DNA of 59,231 nucleotides from Candidatus Cybelea palsarum (GTDB taxonomy: Bacteria > Vulcanimicrobiota > Vulcanimicrobiia > Vulcanimicrobiales > Vulcanimicrobiaceae): NCBI GenBank assembly GCA_003166915.1, contig PMUK01000123.1, forward strand, positions 1-59,231, written 5' to 3'. Numbering within the stretch: the first letter of the stretch is position 1; each line of letters starts with the position of its first letter. A program made the translations under genes and the position numbers. This document shows positions 22,414 through 30,108 of the stretch, piece by piece. The notes under the pieces were generated by a model, which saw only the letters and a list, made by a program, of their open reading frames with translations, was not told the DNA's origin and did not search any database.

Positions 22414-23315
22414 CCGGGCGCAGGTGAGGGAATGGGATCGCCGAGGTGGCGGGTCGGTTCGATGTATAAGAGCCTTCGCGGAATGTCAAAGGTAAGCACG
22501 AAGCGCCGCAAGATCTCCATACCGACCGTAGGTACGCTGTTTGATGGACCCCAGGCGTTGTGAATTGAGTATGGGCCGATCTGAATCGTCGAAAATACCC
22601 CCGAGTAGTCGACGTATGCCTGCCCCAGGCCAACTCCTTGGACGCTCTTTCTGCGTGTCGGGGATTCTCTCACGAGATCATCGCTTACCGCGTCGTCGGA
22701 GCCGGTATCGATGCGAACGTTTCGCTTAGCGGAGATGCCGTTCGCTAGCGACAGCCGCATCGGGATGAAGAGATGGTCGACGCGATCGGTTAGCGCTACG
22801 GCGGAGCCGTCTCCGCCGTAGCGGAAGCTCAGTGGCTCGAAGACGCTGAAGGTTCTTGTCATGGGATCGATCCGAACGACGTAACGTTTGAAGAAGTCGG
22901 CGCCCAGCAGACCGTCCTCGTGAAGTGGTGTTCCCGTGTGGCTTAGGTCATAAATCCAAGGGTCGTTAACGTGAAAGCGAATGCTCCCAACCGCGATGTC
23001 AATCGGGACCGCGTGTTGCCGAAGTACGGTTCCCCGTCCCGCACCTCGCGCGCGATCCGTGCCAACGACTGCGATTTGCAGGCGCCTGGCCGTCGAAGCA
23101 TCTACCACGGTGTGCGGCGCGCCCGTATCAACGTCGAACCAAAAGACGGTCCCGTCCAGCCGAATTGGCACCCGTACGAGGCGATCGTCGAGTTGATAGG
23201 TCAATGCGGTGAGAGGCGCGGTACCGGCCCGAGCCGTTGCTACCAGGCACGCCGTCATCACGAAAGCGGTTAGAGCGACGGCGATGCGACACAGGGCCGG
23301 ATCTGTTTGACGCAT
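22410..23315 (-). CDS. Secreted retropepsin-like aspartic protease
   Basis: The product of about 301 residues has a signal peptide (MRQTDPALCRIAVALTAFVM...ARA) followed by two half-barrels. Each has the aspartic protease triad-like motif: FDVDTGAPHTVV in the first and VRIDTGSDDAV in the second. GLLGADFFKRYVVRID and VGMEILRRFVLTFD are the matching downstream hydrophobic-glycine motifs. Two active-site motifs in one chain suggest an internally duplicated, pepsin-like monomer with bacterial retropepsin sequence style. I start at ATG 23315, which begins the signal peptide. It is divergent from a GntR regulator across a palindrome, which probably controls it. Confidence 0.82.
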   Translation of the reverse strand: MRQTDPALCRIAVALTAFVMTACLVATARAGTAPLTALTYQLDDRLVRVPIRLDGTVFWFDVDTGAPHTVVDASTARRLQIAVVGTDRARGAGRGTVLRQHAVPIDIAVGSIRFHVNDPWIYDLSHTGTPLHEDGLLGADFFKRYVVRIDPMTRTFSVFEPLSFRYGGDGSAVALTDRVDHLFIPMRLSLANGISAKRNVRIDTGSDDAVSDDLVRESPTRRKSVQGVGLGQAYVDYSGVFSTIQIGPYSIHNAWGPSNSVPTVGMEILRRFVLTFDIPRRLLYIEPTRHLGDPIPSPAPG

Positions 23316-23335
23316 AGTGTAGACATGTATACACT
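23316..23335. promoter_or_regulatory. Palindromic operator between the protease and GntR genes
   Basis: AGTGTAGACATGTATACACT matches its own reverse complement at 18 of 20 positions and contains TGTATACA, a core often bound by FCD-type GntR regulators. It begins at the protease start codon and ends six bases before the regulator GTG, so bound protein would block both transcripts. Confidence 0.75.
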
Positions 23336-23341
23336 TTAAGA

Positions 23342-24031
23342 GTGACACTGTCAATTAAGGGGACCTCGGAACAAATCGCCGACGCACTGCGTGCCGAGAT
23401 CGAGTCCGGCGATCTCCCGCCTGGCTCATCGCTCAATCAGGTGCACATCGCCGATCGTTTCAAACTCAGCCGCATTCCCATTCGCGAAGCGCTCCGGCAT
23501 CTGGAGGCAGAAGGTTACCTAACGTACCTTCCAAACAAGGGTGCCGTCGTCGCTCGCACGCTAAACGTATCGGAAATGCTTGAAATCATCGAGATCCGTG
23601 AAGTTCTCGAGGCGCGCCTCATCGAGCGCGCGATCGAAAACACCGATGCGGATCTCGTCGCACGCGCCGCAAAGAGAATGAATCTAATGAATCGCGCGCA
23701 CGACGAAGCCTCGTTGCGAGGCTCGCACGAACGCTTTCATACGGTTTTTTTCGATGTCGCGCATCGACCGCTAATGGCCGAAACGATTAACGCGTGGCGC
23801 TTCCGGCTCCAATTCGATCGCCAGCAAGCATTCCTTCGCAGCGTGCGCGGAGTTCACAGACAGCTGCTTGCAGCCTTTGCAAACTCCGACGCCCGGGGCG
23901 CGACGGACTGCGTCCGCGAAGAGTATGCTCTAATACGGACGGCAGTCGTCGGGAAGGAGGCCCCTAGGAGACTCGAAGGTGCGGCAGACGGAGGCTCGAC
24001 TCCAAGAAGAGCGCCGAATCGGCGCGGTTGA
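23342..24031 (+). CDS. GntR-family transcriptional regulator, FCD subfamily
   Basis: A 229-residue regulator with an N-terminal winged helix (SEQIADALRAEIESGDLPPG, then FKLSRIPIREALRHLEAEG) and a helical FCD effector domain (about residues 78-205; EIIEIREVLEARLIERAIE, with the metal-ligand-like SHERFHTVFFDVAHRPLM). It should bind the 20-bp palindrome immediately upstream and control itself and the divergent protease. The effector molecule is unknown. The last 25 residues are Arg/Pro-rich and overlap a small opposite-strand ORF, which may mean that the true end is eroded by a frameshift. GTG start at 23342. Confidence 0.9.
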   Translation: MTLSIKGTSEQIADALRAEIESGDLPPGSSLNQVHIADRFKLSRIPIREALRHLEAEGYLTYLPNKGAVVARTLNVSEMLEIIEIREVLEARLIERAIENTDADLVARAAKRMNLMNRAHDEASLRGSHERFHTVFFDVAHRPLMAETINAWRFRLQFDRQQAFLRSVRGVHRQLLAAFANSDARGATDCVREEYALIRTAVVGKEAPRRLEGAADGGSTPRRAPNRRG

Positions 24032-24101
24032 CCTTCAGGCGGAGCTCGACGTCGGTAACGTCGGAGACGAGCGGTGCGGTGCGGACGGGGTCGCGGAACA
24101 T
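23964..24101 (-). CDS. Small hypothetical protein (45 aa)
   Basis: A 45-codon ORF, MFRDPVRTAPLVSDVTDVEL and onwards, with AAGAGGAT about eight bases before its ATG, a better ribosome site than many larger genes here have. It overlaps the unusual 3' tail of the GntR gene on the other strand and is divergent from the CGNR gene. Composition looks protein-like (hydrophobic and acidic residues alternating) but I recognise no family. Confidence 0.4.
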   Translation of the reverse strand: MFRDPVRTAPLVSDVTDVELRLKVNRADSALFLESSLRLPHLRVS

Positions 24102-24142
24102 GTTGTAATCCTCTTGACGAAGTGGTAACCTTCATTCATTAT

Positions 24143-24757
24143 ATGGTGGTGACTAGTAACTTGTCAACATCTTTTGCCGGTGATCTCGGGGAAGTCGTCA
24201 CGACCCTTCAGCCGGCGCCCGACCGGGCGCCCGGCTCGCTCGATCTCGTGCGCCTTTTCGAAAACACCGTGGGGCTTCCAAATGGTCCCGACGAGCTCGA
24301 CTCGCTCGAACGCGCTCGGGCCTGGTGCGCAAGTCACGGCTTACGGCCGCCGCTGGACGAAGGCCACGTCGAGCTCCTGCGCGCCTTCCGAGAAGCGTTG
24401 CGCGACCTGCTCTTTGCCAACAACGGCGAGGGCGACCAACACGCCGCCTGGGAAGCCCTCAGCCCGTTCCTCTCGCGCGCGCGGCTTGGCCTGAACATCG
24501 ACCCCGATCGTGGCCTCGAACTGCAGCCAGTAAGCCACGAGGCCGAAGGGCCGATTGCGTCGCTACTTACTATCGTCTACGAATCGTTGCTCAAAGGAAC
24601 GTGGTCGCGTCTGCGCGCGTGCCGCAAGCAGACGTGCCGTTTCGCCTATTACGACCAGACCAAGAATGGCTCGCGCGCCTGGTGCAGCATGGCGACGTGC
24701 GGCAATCAAGCCAAGGCGCAGCGTCGTCGCGCGCGTGAGCGCCACATGCCGACGTGA
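24143..24757 (+). CDS. CGNR zinc-finger transcriptional regulator
   Basis: The product of about 204 residues contains an N-terminal ABATE-like helical domain (SLDLVRLFENTVGLPNG..., FREALRDLLFAN) and a C-terminal CGNR zinc finger: CRKQTCRFAYYDQTKNGSR, then WCSMATCGNQAKAQ. The two Cys pairs are the zinc ligands and CGN gives the family its name. These proteins are thought to be stress-responsive DNA-binding regulators. I start at ATG 24143 (MVVTSNLS), with GTG 24146 and 24149 as alternatives. TTGACG (24114) and CATTAT (24137) at 17-bp spacing would start transcripts at about 24149, again suggesting a leaderless mRNA. Confidence 0.88.
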   Translation: MVVTSNLSTSFAGDLGEVVTTLQPAPDRAPGSLDLVRLFENTVGLPNGPDELDSLERARAWCASHGLRPPLDEGHVELLRAFREALRDLLFANNGEGDQHAAWEALSPFLSRARLGLNIDPDRGLELQPVSHEAEGPIASLLTIVYESLLKGTWSRLRACRKQTCRFAYYDQTKNGSRAWCSMATCGNQAKAQRRRARERHMPT

Positions 24758-25850
24758 GCCTGTCATCCTGAGCCCTTCGACTTCGCTCAGGACGGGCTCC
24801 GTCGAAGGATTCATCGCGCACTTCGACGTCGACGCATTTTATGCAAGCGTCGCGGTGCGCGACAATCCGGAGCTGCGCGGCAAGCCGATAGCGGTCGCCG
24901 GTTCGAGCCGGCGTGCGGTCGTACTAACCGCGTCGTATGAGGCGCGCCCGTTCGGCGTGCGCTCCGCCATCCCGCTCTACAAGGCGCGCATGGCCTGCCC
25001 GGAACTGATCGTCGTGCCACCCGATATGCAGAAGTACCGGTCGATCTCGCACGAAATCTTCGACATCTTTCGCAAAGACGCTCGCGCGGTCGAAGGGCTC
25101 TCGATGGACGAAGCCTTCATCGCGGTCGGCGTGAGCACGCTCGACGAAGCGCGCGCGTTTGCCGCGGCGATTCGCCGTGAGGTCTTCGAGGCGACGCGAC
25201 TCACGGTGAGCGCGGGTGTCGCCACGGCGAAGATGGTTGCCAAGATCGCTTCCGACTCGTGCAAACCCGATGGCCTGCTCGCGGTCGCGCCGGGGGAAGA
25301 AGCGGCATTTCTGGCTCCGATGCCGGTCTCGCGCCTGTGGGGAATCGGGCCCAAAACCCAAACGCGCTTAAGCGTTTTCGGCATCACGACGATCGGCGAA
25401 CTCGCAGCACTCGACGACACGCAACTACGCGAGCTTTTCGGCTCGTGGTTCCATGAAGTGCGCGATCTTGCGCGCGGCGTCGATTCGCGCCGCGTCGAGC
25501 CCGAGCGCGAGACGAAATCGATCTCGACGGAAGAAACGTTCGAGTACGACGTACGCGACGAAACCCGGCTCATCGACCTCTTGCGGATTCAAGCCAAAGA
25601 GCTGGCCGAAAATCTAACGCTCGAAGGAAGCAGCGCCCAAACCGTCGCGGTAAAAATAAAGCGCGCCGACTTTACGATCGTGAGTCGCCAAACTCATCTC
25701 GCCGAGCCGACGCGCGACGCGCGCCGAATCTTTCGCGCCGCGGTCTACTGTTTGCGACGCGTCGCGCTCGAAGGAGCGCCGGTGCGTTTGCTTGGAACGC
25801 GCGTCGCCTCCCTTACAGAAGGCGACGCTCTCCAAACCAGCCTGTTTTAG
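24735..25850 (+). CDS. dinB: DNA polymerase IV (Y-family)
   Basis: Error-tolerant translesion polymerase. Catalytic acidic residues are visible in IAHFDVDAFYASV and in GLSMDEAFI (the SxDE motif). Other landmarks are SYEARPFGVRSAIPLYKA, the helix-hairpin-helix LWGIGPKTQTRLSVFGI, the little-finger domain, and the C-terminal LQTSLF, which resembles a beta-clamp-binding motif. The start is uncertain. The family begins about five residues before HFDVD, but a dispersed repeat occupies that point. The nearest canonical start is GTG 24735, which would add about 26 residues encoded partly by the repeat; ATC 24813 or CTG inside the repeat are alternatives. Confidence 0.92.
   Translation: MSATCRREPVILSPSTSLRTGSVEGFIAHFDVDAFYASVAVRDNPELRGKPIAVAGSSRRAVVLTASYEARPFGVRSAIPLYKARMACPELIVVPPDMQKYRSISHEIFDIFRKDARAVEGLSMDEAFIAVGVSTLDEARAFAAAIRREVFEATRLTVSAGVATAKMVAKIASDSCKPDGLLAVAPGEEAAFLAPMPVSRLWGIGPKTQTRLSVFGITTIGELAALDDTQLRELFGSWFHEVRDLARGVDSRRVEPERETKSISTEETFEYDVRDETRLIDLLRIQAKELAENLTLEGSSAQTVAVKIKRADFTIVSRQTHLAEPTRDARRIFRAAVYCLRRVALEGAPVRLLGTRVASLTEGDALQTSLF
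24763..24808. repeat. Dispersed palindromic element at the dinB start
   Basis: A full copy: TCATCCTGAGC, then a core bracketed by CCTTCGAC (24774-24781) and GTCGAAGG (24801-24808). It lies where the dinB start codon is expected, and dinB has no ATG, GTG or TTG between it and the conserved domain. Confidence 0.8.
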
Positions 25851-25868
25851 GAGCCTGTAGGGCTCCTA
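25848..25868. terminator. Hairpin between convergent dinB and the 25873 gene
   Basis: TAGGAGCC-TGTAG-GGCTCCTA is a perfect 8-bp stem starting at the dinB stop codon and ending five bases before the end of the convergent gene. It could serve both strands as a terminator, though no clear T-run follows. Confidence 0.5.
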
Positions 25869-25872
25869 GGCG

Positions 25873-26388
25873 TTACATCGCGGACGTCGAGCGCGTGCAG
25901 TATCCCTTGAAGCCCGGCTTCATGCTCGTCAAACTCGCATAGCCCGTAAAGTCGAAGCGGTTCTGACTGGTGCGAATCGTTTGGCTGTGACCCAGCGGTG
26001 GCGTGGAGCTTGCGTGATCCACCCACTGCTCGGTATTTCCGGTCCACGGCTTGGCGTAATCGATGGACCAGTTGGCATCGTTGCCGAGGTTCGTTTGAAC
26101 GAAGCGGTGGCTTTTCGCATCGTACGTCGTGACGATCTCGAGCGCATACACGTTCTTCATTTTGCCCTGCGGCGGAACCAGGATCCATCCGCGCAGGATG
26201 CCCGAATCGAGCGTGTACGTGGCCGTCGCTTTGCTCGGTTTTCCGATCGGGCCGGCCATGCAGGACCAACTGCCCACGTAATATTGCATGGGACCCATTC
26301 CCATGGTGCTCTGCCCGCTCATCATCTGCGCGCCGGCCGGCGCGCCAAGAGCGATAATAAAGGCAATAAGACCGAATGCCTTCCTCAA
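25873..26388 (-). CDS. Secreted DUF1579-like protein
   Basis: A 171-residue exported protein with a signal peptide (MRKAFGLIAFIIALGAPAGA) and a beta-rich body. It shares with the 28303 product the layout of signal, linker, then a G-[ST]-W-[ST]-C motif (YYVGSWSCMAGP here, LMGTWTCTQML there) followed by repeated Thr-rich strands. That pattern is like small lipocalin-fold DUF1579-type proteins. Function unknown; the two are probably paralogues about 2 kb apart. No obvious operon partner. Confidence 0.75.
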   Translation of the reverse strand: MRKAFGLIAFIIALGAPAGAQMMSGQSTMGMGPMQYYVGSWSCMAGPIGKPSKATATYTLDSGILRGWILVPPQGKMKNVYALEIVTTYDAKSHRFVQTNLGNDANWSIDYAKPWTGNTEQWVDHASSTPPLGHSQTIRTSQNRFDFTGYASLTSMKPGFKGYCTRSTSAM

Positions 26389-26550
26389 ATTGCTCCCTAC
26401 CTTTCTTGCCCGCCGCGTGATTGCGGCTTGCCGGTTACCCTACGGAGCCGAGGCTTCGGTAGCAAGCCTGCGCTACCATCCTAGATTCTAACCAAGCGTA
26501 TGGCCTGCGTTGACACGTTAACGCCGGTTTCGATGGCACAATGCTATTTG

Positions 26551-27465
26551 ATGCGGTACCGCGGAGCCCGGCGATTGCTCCATATCTCGGCGCTGGTTTT
26601 GCTCCCGGTATTGTCGGCCTGCGGCGAAGCGGCGTCCTTGGGCGCCCCCTCGCCGCTCGTTCGAGAGACGGGAGCCTCTGGCTGCACGACTCTTAACGGG
26701 CCGAAAGGCTCGACGTATAACGAATTCCTCGGAATCAATAATCGGCTCGAAATTGTCGGCTACGCAGGTGTGGTGGGATCCTACGAATTCCATCCTGGCA
26801 AGCAGTTTGAGATCGAGCGCTATCCAGGATCCGTCGCCACCGAACTAACGTCGTTGAACAACGAGGACGTAGTAGCGGGATGGTACGAGGAAAGCAACGG
26901 TAAGATCTACGGGCTGACCGAGTGGGAAGGCATCTGGACGAGTTACTCCGGCCCGCATGCCGGCGACCGCGCAACGCGAATTCTCGGCATCAATGATTCG
27001 AACGAGGTTGTTGGATACTACGAGAGTCGCCAAGGCATCGACCACGCATTCGCCTCCCACGCGGATCGTAAGTTTCGCACGATATTCCGTTCCAGTACGA
27101 ACTTTGTCGCAACGGCAATAAATGACCGCGGACAGATCGTCGGCTGGGAGACCGTCGCCAGTGGCGCTACCGAAGGCTGGCTGCTCGAGGGCAAGCGATT
27201 CACGAACCTTGTATATCCCGGCGCCGTCGTGACGCAGCCGTCGGGAATCAATGAGTCCGACGAGATCGTCGGCTCGTACGAAGATACCTCAGGAAATACG
27301 CACGGCTTCATCTTGACCAAGCCGCTCATAGCTCCGCACTGGCAGGAGTTTGACGAACCACACGCGAGCGGCGAAACCATTCTTGCGGGCATCAACGGCC
27401 GCGACGATTTGGTCGGGTACTACCAAAACGGCGCGGGAAGAATCGTAGCGTTTTTCTGCCGCTAG
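26551..27465 (+). CDS. HAF-repeat lipoprotein
   Basis: A 304-residue lipoprotein with the signal MRYRGARRLLHISALVLLPV followed by lipobox LSAC. The body holds six copies of a GIN-x3-E/D-[IV]-VG-[YW] unit (GINNRLEIVGYA, SLNNEDVVAGWY, GINDSNEVVGYY, AINDRGQIVGWE, GINESDEIVGSY, GINGRDDLVGYY), the extracellular HAF / DUF3466-style beta-propeller-like repeat. Role unknown, probably surface-exposed. I prefer ATG 26551 over the 26500 start because it gives a normal lipoprotein signal, and CACAAT lies eight bases upstream as a -10. A degraded second copy of this 5' region lies at 27901. Confidence 0.8.
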   Translation: MRYRGARRLLHISALVLLPVLSACGEAASLGAPSPLVRETGASGCTTLNGPKGSTYNEFLGINNRLEIVGYAGVVGSYEFHPGKQFEIERYPGSVATELTSLNNEDVVAGWYEESNGKIYGLTEWEGIWTSYSGPHAGDRATRILGINDSNEVVGYYESRQGIDHAFASHADRKFRTIFRSSTNFVATAINDRGQIVGWETVASGATEGWLLEGKRFTNLVYPGAVVTQPSGINESDEIVGSYEDTSGNTHGFILTKPLIAPHWQEFDEPHASGETILAGINGRDDLVGYYQNGAGRIVAFFCR

Positions 27466-27553
27466 CCTACGGCTTCGCGGCCGCTTGAGGTTCTTCGCTA
27501 AGCGGTAGCGCGGGAGCAATGGAGTTGCTGCCGGGAGCAGAAGAACACCCGGC

Positions 27554-27868
27554 ATGAAAAGCGGGAGAGATGTCATCTGTCGCGCGCGCGATCTTGGCGC
27601 GGTCAAAGCTTATTATGGCGCCGAACTTGGGTTGCCGATCGTGCTCGACACCGATTCAACGGTCGGCTTCGATACCGGCGAGCTGACGCTGTATTACGAG
27701 CGCGGAGAAGCCGGGCCGCCGGTCTTCGAGTTTTTTGTCGATGATGTCCGCGGAGCCAAGAGTCGGCTGATCGCGGCGGGGTGCGAAATCATTGAAGAGG
27801 ACCCGTCGGTACCGCGAGTCTATCTCCGCGATCGCTTCGGTCTGGTCTTCAACATCACCGAAGGCTAA
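27554..27868 (+). CDS. VOC (glyoxalase/bleomycin-resistance fold) protein
   Basis: A 104-residue single VOC module: the RARDLGAVKAYYGAELGLPIV start, the VFEFFVDDVRGAKSRLIAAG helix and the DRFGLVFNITE final strand are typical. Metal-ligand positions can be placed at Glu in FEFFV and Glu in FNITE, but the first His of a classical glyoxalase is absent (CRARDL), so it may be a binding protein or dimeric enzyme of another kind. The ribosome site is weak. It lies alone between the HAF lipoprotein and its decayed copy. Confidence 0.8.
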   Translation: MKSGRDVICRARDLGAVKAYYGAELGLPIVLDTDSTVGFDTGELTLYYERGEAGPPVFEFFVDDVRGAKSRLIAAGCEIIEEDPSVPRVYLRDRFGLVFNITEG

Positions 27869-27900
27869 GCAGGACACCGCTTGCTAGTTCGCCTGCCCTT

Positions 27901-28115
27901 AATCGGTAGCAAGCCGCCCTACCCTATTTCTAACTCAACGTATCGCCCGCGTCGATACGTCAACGAGGGTTTCGATGGCATAATCATCTTTGATACGGTG
28001 GCGCCGATCCCGGCTATTGCTCCGCGTCTCGGTGCCGGGTCTGCCCCCTGTATTATTATCGGCTTGCGGCGACGAGGCGTTCTGAGGCGCCTCCTCGCCG
28101 CTCGTCCGCTGATCC
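27901..28115 (+). pseudogene. Decayed second copy of the HAF lipoprotein promoter and 5' end
   Basis: The segment aligns by eye with 26455-26670 over its whole length: the GGTAGCAAGCC hairpin arm, CTAAC...CAACGTAT, GGTTTCGATGGCA, the signal-peptide codons, TCGGC-TGCGGCGA (the lipobox region) and CCTCGCCGCTCGT. The copy has lost its start codon (GATGCGG became GATACGG) and gained frameshifts and an early stop. No repeat domain follows. It accounts for half of the otherwise empty 27869-28302 interval; I see nothing further in the rest. Confidence 0.7.
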
Positions 28116-28302
28116 TGATAGATGTATGGATCGAGCACGCATGCCTTCGGTATCGCCGCGGCCTGTGAGGCTCTTGCAGCCAGCCGGCCAAGCAAGCACT
28201 CCGGCCCCCCGCCTGCAAGTAGTCCGAGGTAGCGGCCGACCTGCCGTTGAACCGGTGCAGTCCCGCATTCCGTGGGTAAATTCCGTGAAAGGTAATTAGT
28301 CA

Positions 28303-28854
28303 ATGAAGCACACCGCCTCGATAGTGCTTAGCGCTATCGCTATTATTCTCGCATTCGCAGTCGTTCCGACGGTTTCGTCGGCTCAACCGGCGCCATCGTA
28401 CACCCCGGTTCCGTCGGCAAAGCCCAATTTTTCCTCGATGAGTTTCTTGATGGGTACGTGGACCTGTACGCAAATGCTGCGTGGGGCAAAGCGACCAGAT
28501 ACAAGCACGACGACGATGGGAATGGACGGGATGTGGATGGTCACGCAAGACACCGCGCCGGCCTTCGACAAATACCGCAACTATGCAATCACGTCGACGA
28601 GCTACATGGGGTACGATGCGTCGACCAAGCAGTGGATTCAGACCGGCGTCGATAGCTCAGGCGGCTACTTTACGAGCACGTCGCCGGGTTGGCAAGGCAA
28701 CACGATAACGTGGGCAACCAAGGGCCTCGACGGCAGCTCTGGAACCGACGTCATCACGAAGAGCAGCGATACTTCGACGACCGACGCGTCAAGTGGCACC
28801 GACGCCCAGGGTAAGACAACGAGTACGACGATCGCCTGCTCGAAGTCGGTGTAG
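28303..28854 (+). CDS. Secreted DUF1579-like protein
   Basis: A 183-residue protein with a signal peptide (MKHTASIVLSAIAIILAFAV...SSA) and a beta-rich body starting near FLMGTWTCTQML. Paralogue-like to the 25873 product. The C-terminal 40 residues are almost entirely Thr, Ser, Asp and Lys, ending TTIACSKSV. The two Cys (one in GTWTC, one near the end) could form a disulfide in the periplasm. AAAGG lies 11 bases before the ATG. Function unknown. Confidence 0.75.
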   Translation: MKHTASIVLSAIAIILAFAVVPTVSSAQPAPSYTPVPSAKPNFSSMSFLMGTWTCTQMLRGAKRPDTSTTTMGMDGMWMVTQDTAPAFDKYRNYAITSTSYMGYDASTKQWIQTGVDSSGGYFTSTSPGWQGNTITWATKGLDGSSGTDVITKSSDTSTTDASSGTDAQGKTTSTTIACSKSV

Positions 28855-28861
28855 AACTACC

Positions 28862-28891
28862 AGGGCCTACGTCCTTGACGGGGCCCTTCTA
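28862..28891. terminator. Terminator candidate after the 28303 gene
   Basis: AGGGCC pairs with GGCCCT across a 14-base loop, followed by TTCT. A weak to moderate intrinsic terminator; a second palindrome, TAGCGCGCTA, follows at 28890-28899. Confidence 0.4.
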
Positions 28892-28906
28892 GCGCGCTAG
28901 GAGCAG

Positions 28907-29095
28907 TTAGACGATGTCTTCCGGTTGGCCGTGGTGTTCGTCCCATTGGTCGTCGCGGTTTGGGTTCGAACTGTTCTCGCCGTACTTTTCGCGCTCGCGG
29001 CGTACTGCTTGCGCGGGGTCGATGGGTTCGTCTCGCCGCGATGCGACATCGGGTGCGATCGCTTCGTCTTCGTCATCCAAGCGCTCTCTGTCCAT
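28907..29095 (-). CDS. Small acidic hypothetical protein (62 aa)
   Basis: A 62-residue, strongly charged and probably unstructured protein (DDEDEAIAPDVASRRDEPID..., many Asp, Glu, Arg). An excellent ribosome site, AAAGGAGG, stands six bases before the ATG, which is why I accept such a short ORF. No Cys, no signal, no known motif. Its transcript runs away from the GNAT gene upstream on the same strand. Confidence 0.6.
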   Translation of the reverse strand: MDRERLDDEDEAIAPDVASRRDEPIDPAQAVRREREKYGENSSNPNRDDQWDEHHGQPEDIV

Positions 29096-29140
29096 TAGTG
29101 CCTCCTTTGATGCATGAACGATCTTATTCCCAGAGGTTCC

Positions 29141-30100
29141 TCAGATATGCTCCGTCGCCCAGCAAAAATCGCCGCTCCGGTCGGCCAGGATACGATCGAG
29201 CAATCCGCGCCCTTCGGGACGCAGGGGCGCAATCATTAGGATCGAGCGCTTTCGCTTGCGCGTCGTACCCTTGGGCAGCAGATCGCGTGCGCGGGCCGGG
29301 GGCAGCCAGCCTGTGATGCGCCGCAGGTCGCCCGCCGCGGCCCGCAGCAGCGCCGGGGTCAACGCGGCGGAATCGTCATCGGCGTAACCGTATTCGTCCA
29401 CGGCATATGTATCGCGCTCCGGCACTCGCGCGCCTAAGACATAGGCGCGGACGCGGCGACCGCGGCGTACCACCAAGTTGAACTCGTGACCGGCAGCGTG
29501 CTCGGAGCCGTGCTTGATCCGCATCGTAATCCATCCCCATACGGACTGCGTCCGCACGAAGCCGGCCGAACGTTCCCGTTCGCACGACTCGAAGCAGCGC
29601 CGGACGCCGTTCCAATCCCCCGGTGCAAGCTGTGCCGGCCGCACCCGCTGCGCTGGCAAAGTATCGGCGTGCAGCGTCAGATTCCTCGATGGCAACTCCA
29701 CAAACCCAAACGTCGCGTAGAACTGCGGCCGAATATCGGAGAAGAGGTAGGCGAGATCGTATCCGGCACCTCGCGCGCGGTCGAGCTCCGCCGCGAGCAT
29801 TACGCTGGCGTAGCCGCGCCCGCGATACTCTGCGGGTGTGAAAACGGCGCCGAAGCCGATTGCGCGGAGTCGCCGTTCTCCGTCGTGGAGCGAACGTTCG
29901 TAGCGCTTGAACGACGCGAGAAGCGTCGAGCCGTCGTAGAGTCCGACCGTTCGATAGTGGCGCCGCCCGTAAGCGCTTCGCGCGGTTTCCAGCGTCTGGG
30001 CGGCGTAGACGTCGAAACTGCGTCGTCCGGCCCATAGGGGAGCCGTTAGCGGCAAAATGTCGCGCGCGTAAACGTCCGGTGCGATCTCTCGCAGGCGCAC
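29141..30100 (-). CDS. GNAT acetyltransferase (Eis-like)
   Basis: A 319-residue acetyltransferase with the acetyl-CoA loop in FTPAEYRGRGYASVML and the downstream DLAYLFSDIRPQFYATFGF segment of Eis-type multi-domain GNATs. The C-terminal region (about residues 180-319) would correspond to the second GNAT-like and sterol-carrier-like portions, though it is shorter than in Eis. I start at GTG 30100, eight bases after the helicase TGA, with AAAGGAA between them; the longer frame overlaps the helicase. Substrate unknown (amine or aminoglycoside-like). Probably cotranscribed with the nuclease-helicase pair. Confidence 0.85.
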   Translation of the reverse strand: MRLREIAPDVYARDILPLTAPLWAGRRSFDVYAAQTLETARSAYGRRHYRTVGLYDGSTLLASFKRYERSLHDGERRLRAIGFGAVFTPAEYRGRGYASVMLAAELDRARGAGYDLAYLFSDIRPQFYATFGFVELPSRNLTLHADTLPAQRVRPAQLAPGDWNGVRRCFESCERERSAGFVRTQSVWGWITMRIKHGSEHAAGHEFNLVVRRGRRVRAYVLGARVPERDTYAVDEYGYADDDSAALTPALLRAAAGDLRRITGWLPPARARDLLPKGTTRKRKRSILMIAPLRPEGRGLLDRILADRSGDFCWATEHI

Positions 30101-30108
30101 GGTTCCTT

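Noticed and set aside
27919-28303. Minus-strand ORFs of 99 and 122 codons opposite the decayed lipoprotein copy
   Set aside because: No ribosome site or motif; they arise from reading the pseudogene backwards.
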